Positions 31,629 through 34,426 of a DNA stretch of 34,426 nucleotides are shown here, one piece after another. The notes beneath the pieces were generated by a model. That model was not told the origin of the DNA. It worked only from the letters and a program-made list of their open reading frames with translations, and ran no database searches. The stretch comes from Curvibacter gracilis ATCC BAA-807 (GTDB lineage Bacteria > Pseudomonadota > Gammaproteobacteria > Burkholderiales > Burkholderiaceae_C): assembly GCF_000518645.1 (NCBI RefSeq), contig NZ_JADZ01000045.1, positions 1 to 34,426 of the forward strand, written 5' to 3'. Numbering within the stretch: position 1 is the stretch's first letter; every line of letters starts with the position of its first letter. Position numbers and translations under genes: made by a program.

Positions 31629-32294
31629 ATGCGGGTACTGCTGGTTGAAGACGATCCCATGATTGGTGACGCGATCCAAGGTGCATTGAAGGACGCCTCC
31701 TACGCCGCTGATTGGGTAAAGGACGGACAGACGGCGCTCACGACACTTAGCTCTCAGCACTACGATCTAGTGCTTCTCGACTTGGGACTGCCAGGCAAGG
31801 ACGGGCTGGATGTCCTGGCCTGCATCCGCGCCGGAAATAGCCCCGTCCCACTGCTCATCATCACAGCGCGAGACGGCTTGGATGATCGCCTGCGCGGTTT
31901 AGACGGCGGGGCCGACGACTACGTATCTAAGCCCTTTCAAATGGCGGAGCTGCTGGCCCGGATGCGCGCCGTTCTGAGGCGCAAGGGTGGCACGGCAGCT
32001 CCAGTGCTCAGCAATGGGGTGGTGTCGCTCGATCCATCCACAAAGGAGGCTAGCGTCAACAGCGGCGCCCCCTTGCAACTGTCCAACCGCGAGTTCTCGC
32101 TGCTGCAAGCCTTGCTAGTGCGCCCCGGAGCCATTCTCTCGCGCAGCGAGCTGGAGGATCGCATCTACGGCTGGGGTGATGAGGTAGAAAGCAATGCCGT
32201 CGAGTATCTGATCCATGCACTGCGCCGCAAGCTGGGTAGCGAGGTCATCAAAAACGTAAGGGGAATCGGATGGATGGTTTCAAAAGGCGCTTGA
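31629..32294 (+). CDS. OmpR-family response regulator (QseB/PmrA-like)
   Basis: A 221-residue response regulator. Receiver: VEDD acidic pair, phospho-Asp in VLLDLGLPGKDGLDV, IITARD, Lys in VSKPFQM. Output winged helix: LQLSNREFSLLQALLVRPGA, LEDRIYGWGDEVESNAVEYL and NVRGIGWMV at the end. The GWGDEVESNAVEYLIHALRR pattern is the QseB/PmrA subgroup. The ATG at 31629 follows GGAGGGAGA; a start at 31614 adds five residues without support. It overlaps the kinase gene by 25 bases. Targets probably include the PepSY promoter (direct repeat at 28440-28456). Confidence 0.92.
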   Translation: MRVLLVEDDPMIGDAIQGALKDASYAADWVKDGQTALTTLSSQHYDLVLLDLGLPGKDGLDVLACIRAGNSPVPLLIITARDGLDDRLRGLDGGADDYVSKPFQMAELLARMRAVLRRKGGTAAPVLSNGVVSLDPSTKEASVNSGAPLQLSNREFSLLQALLVRPGAILSRSELEDRIYGWGDEVESNAVEYLIHALRRKLGSEVIKNVRGIGWMVSKGA

Positions 32295-33625
32295 ATGAGT
32301 CGGTTCAGCTCCAGTTGTCCTTCACCCTCTCGCTGGCCATTGTCGTGGTTGCCATCGTGGCGGGCGTCTTCTCGTTCCTGTCCGCATTCGATGAAGCCCA
32401 CGAACTGCAGGACGATGTGCTGCGACAAGTGGCGCAGCTCATGGACCGTCAGAGCCTGTCACCGACCGCGCCAACCCACGAATCCCGTCTCAAAGATGCT
32501 GATGAGGAATCGCGTGTGATCGTCCAGCGCTTGGGTGAAGGCAGTCTCTCTGAGGCTGAATTGGATGCAGGAGGCACCCTCCCGCTCCCAACCACCCTAT
32601 CCGACGGACTATACACTCTGAATGTCGGCGGCGAAAAATTCCGCGTGCTGGTCAAGACGACGGCGGTAGGTGAACGTATTGCGGTGGCACAAGAGTCCAG
32701 CTTTCGCAATGAAATAGCCCGCGATGGAGCACTACGCACGGTGATGCCATTTCTGATTCTCGTGCCGGTGCTGCTGTTGATCGTCGCTGACTTGGTACGC
32801 AAAATGTTCCGGCCCATTGCAGCGCTCTCCAAGGAAATTGACATGCGCGCAGAAGAGGCGCTGCATCCTGTTGATGCTTCTCACTTTCCCGCCGAGGTTC
32901 GCCCCTTCGCTGTGGCGATCAATCGACTGCTTGCCCGAGTTGGGCAGTCGATGGCATCTCAACGCCGCTTTGTGGCGGATGCCGCGCACGAACTGCGTTC
33001 GCCCTTAACGGCTCTCTCACTGCAGGCAGAGCGGTTAGTAGACGCAGAAATGTCCGACCATGCACGCGAGCGACTGACAGTGCTTCGCCAAGGCATCGAG
33101 CGCGGCAGAAGCCTGCTGGATCAACTTCTAACTTTGGCTAAGGCCCAATCGGCTACCGACTTGCCACAGTCGCCGGTGTCGGTGCAGAGCGTTTACCGCC
33201 GGGTACTGGAAGACCTAATACCGCTGGCCGAGGCCAAGCAAATTGACATCGGTGTCGAAGGCACGCAGGACGCCGAAGTATGGGCAAGTGAGTTGGACAT
33301 GATTGCTTTGGTCAAGAATTTGGTTGATAACGCCATTCGATATACGCCCAATGGAGGACGCGTCGACTTGTCGGTGGAAATCTCTGGCGCTGCTGCACTG
33401 CTTCGCATTCAGGACAGTGGACCAGGCATCTCCCCAGATGAAAGAGATCGAGTATTCGACCCGTTTTACCGAACGCTGGGCAGTGAACAAAGCGGTTCTG
33501 GCTTGGGCCTGGCCATCGTTCGGACGATTGTCGATCGTATCGGGGCAGAGATTCGCCTGGACTTCGCGGATATCGACAAGCAAACAGGCTTGTGTGTTAC
33601 TTGCCTATTTAAGCTTTCCTCTTAA
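32270..33625 (+). CDS. Sensor histidine kinase (QseC/PmrB-like)
   Basis: A 451-residue sensor kinase, partner of the preceding regulator. Helix 1 (about 17-39), periplasmic domain of ~115 residues, and helix 2 (about 157-176) precede a HAMP-like linker. The kinase core shows RRFVADAAHELRSPLTALSL (phospho-His), NLVDNAIRYTPNGGRVDL (N box), DSGPGISPDERDRVFDPFYR and SGSGLGLAIVRTIVDRIG (G box). The periplasmic part carries scattered acidic residues (KDADEESR), such as PmrB uses for Fe(III), but no ExxE motif was seen. The ATG at 32270 overlaps the regulator gene and gives a normal start. Confidence 0.9.
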   Translation: MDGFKRRLNESVQLQLSFTLSLAIVVVAIVAGVFSFLSAFDEAHELQDDVLRQVAQLMDRQSLSPTAPTHESRLKDADEESRVIVQRLGEGSLSEAELDAGGTLPLPTTLSDGLYTLNVGGEKFRVLVKTTAVGERIAVAQESSFRNEIARDGALRTVMPFLILVPVLLLIVADLVRKMFRPIAALSKEIDMRAEEALHPVDASHFPAEVRPFAVAINRLLARVGQSMASQRRFVADAAHELRSPLTALSLQAERLVDAEMSDHARERLTVLRQGIERGRSLLDQLLTLAKAQSATDLPQSPVSVQSVYRRVLEDLIPLAEAKQIDIGVEGTQDAEVWASELDMIALVKNLVDNAIRYTPNGGRVDLSVEISGAAALLRIQDSGPGISPDERDRVFDPFYRTLGSEQSGSGLGLAIVRTIVDRIGAEIRLDFADIDKQTGLCVTCLFKLSS

Positions 33626-34142
33626 GCATATTTTCTCTTTCAAAACTACCCGCCCCTTCTAGATGGGAATCAGCACTTGACTTCGAAGACGGCTCAGCAA
33701 TTTTGTCCTGATGATCCGCCGGGAGGGAACAGTTGCAGGCACCGGGCTGCTCAAGGGCGCCTAGATCGTCGAGATTGGTCGCTAGGACAGTATCCCCGGC
33801 GTCGCCGGCGACATCTGGTGGCCACCCAGGGATAAGGCAACGTTAGGTACATCTAATGGACCGCACGGTCTTTCTGCCAGGCAAATACGGCAGATTCGAA
33901 CCCAACGACAACGGATTCTGTGAGGGTGTCTCCGGCAAGGGTACTTTCAAGGGCCTCAAAGGCGCGGGCACGCTGCACATCAAGTCGGCCAACCCCATAG
34001 ACCGCTTCTTAATCCTCGACGGCCAACTCGCCCCCGCCAACTGATCAACCACCACCGATGATCGAAAAATAGGCACGCATTTGCGAATCTGTATTGACCT
34101 AGTGATTTCCTGCTCAGGTGTTATCGTTGAAAGGAAACACAG
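33626..34142. other. Gene-poor stretch between the kinase and the IS3 orfA
   Basis: These 517 bases contain one short open frame (33856-34044) and otherwise no convincing gene. Short frames from 33690 to 33845 read like broken coding sequence (GREQLQAPGC and similar) but match nothing recognised. The left end of the IS3-family element should lie between about 34045 and 34120. I could not identify its terminal repeat without the other end. TTGACC at 34096-34101 is a possible -35 for the orfA. Confidence 0.5.
33856..34044 (+). CDS. Small ORF, probable 3' remnant of a larger gene
   Basis: Sixty-two residues from ATG 33856 (MDRTVFLPGKYGRFEPNDNG...). The second half has alternating Gly and beta-type residues (GKGTFKGLKGAGTLHIKSAN), as in the last strands of beta-barrel or beta-sandwich proteins. 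No signal peptide and no clear ribosome-binding site are seen. The bases just upstream (33700-33850) look coding-like in shifting frames, which suggests a decayed gene rather than an intact small one. No family assignment. Confidence 0.35.
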   Translation: MDRTVFLPGKYGRFEPNDNGFCEGVSGKGTFKGLKGAGTLHIKSANPIDRFLILDGQLAPAN

Positions 34143-34426
34143 ATGAGCACCCTGATGGAAGACGACATCAAGCGTTGGACGGCCAAAAGAAAGACGGCCC
34201 TGGTCCTGGACATCATTCAAGGCAAGACCACGGTCTCAGAGGCCAGCCGGGCCTATGACCTCAACCCTTCTGAGGTTGAACAGTGGGTCGATGAAGGCAA
34301 GCGCGGCATGGAGAACGCGCTGCGCAGCAAGCCCCTGGAAATCAAAGAGCAGTACGAACGCCAGCTCAGTGATTTGCAGCAGGCCTATGGCGAGGCCATG
34401 TTGGAGCTGCGTGCTAGAAAAAAGCT
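34143..34426 (+). CDS. IS3-family transposase OrfA (cut by window end)
   Basis: Ninety-four codons plus two bases from ATG 34143. The protein reads DDIKRWTAKRKTALVLDIIQ, then the helix-turn-helix region TTVSEASRAYDLNPSEVEQW, RGMENALRSKP, and a leucine-zipper-like end QLSDLQQAYGEAMLELRARK. This is the OrfA of an IS3-family insertion sequence (the kind also labelled DUF1153). The last bases (34418-34424) are A AAA AAG in the reading frame, the canonical -1 slippage heptamer used to make the OrfAB fusion transposase. GAAAGGAAACACAG precedes the start as ribosome-binding site. OrfB lies beyond the window. Confidence 0.88.
   Translation, partial: MSTLMEDDIKRWTAKRKTALVLDIIQGKTTVSEASRAYDLNPSEVEQWVDEGKRGMENALRSKPLEIKEQYERQLSDLQQAYGEAMLELRARKK

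Noticed and set aside
1-34426. tRNA, rRNA genes and CRISPR arrays
   Set aside because: No cloverleaf ending in CCA with a T-loop GTTC, no ribosomal RNA stretches, and no regularly spaced identical repeats were seen.

Overview
The window reads as a heavy-metal resistance region from a betaproteobacterium. It is most likely a member of Burkholderiales close to Comamonadaceae (Acidovorax, Hydrogenophaga or Polaromonas type). This rests on the IS1071-type transposon end, the high GC content, and the kinds of copper and chromate genes and their order. It is inference from remembered families; no search was run.

Layout, left to right. (1) 1-274: the 5' part of an IS1071-like Tn3-family transposase and its terminal inverted repeat. 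This end abuts, and has apparently truncated, a Cd/Zn/Pb-type P-type ATPase of which only the last ~140 residues remain (275-699). (2) 933-2913: a leftward lemA / TPM-domain / TPM-domain operon. (3) 3110-18367: a very long leftward copper/silver block of 15 genes. In transcription order it holds a small secreted protein, an outer-membrane channel lipoprotein, a multicopper oxidase, a cupredoxin, a DUF411 protein, a CusF-like protein, a Met-rich protein, a DUF2933 protein, an isoprenylcysteine-methyltransferase-like protein, a Cu(I) P-type ATPase, a DUF2789 protein, a TolC-type channel, CusB (with a fused CusF domain), CusA and a small secreted protein. The divergent cusRS-type two-component genes lie at 18526-20596. 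Two cop-box-like motifs sit ~75 bp upstream of the first and last genes of the block, in the same orientation. (4) 20676-21731: a DMT-family permease with a long His-rich tail. (5) 21839-26062: a leftward chromate cluster of chrB, chrA, a partial superoxide-dismutase/rhodanese fusion, a stand-alone ChrB C-terminal-type protein and two paralogous small secreted proteins. A good promoter/operator candidate lies in front of chrB. (6) About 26200-26968: the 3' part of ccoG, cut off from its 5' half. (7) 27239-28273: an orphan, AT-richer pstS with a textbook Pho box. (8) 28512-33625: a rightward cluster of PepSY protein, PAP2 phosphatase, COG4705-type membrane protein, lipoprotein, second COG4705-type membrane protein, response regulator and sensor kinase. 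(9) 33626-34426: a gene-poor stretch with one small remnant-like ORF, then the start of an IS3-family transposase orfA that runs into its A6G slippery site at the window edge.

How the genes fit together. The copper block covers the whole envelope: cytoplasmic export (P-type ATPase), periplasmic binding and oxidation (CusF-like, cupredoxin, Met-rich, multicopper oxidase), and trans-envelope efflux (CusCBA), under CusRS control. The chromate block couples export (ChrA) to a chromate-responsive regulator (ChrB) and to an apparently oxidative-stress-related protein. Mobile-element ends on both sides and two genes cut at their 5' ends (the ATPase and ccoG) show that the region was assembled by several insertions or recombinations. 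The least understood part, and the best candidate for an undescribed system, is 28512-33625. Its two membrane proteins each consist of four repeats of a helix carrying a conserved Trp, Gly and Asp, and they flank a lipoprotein.
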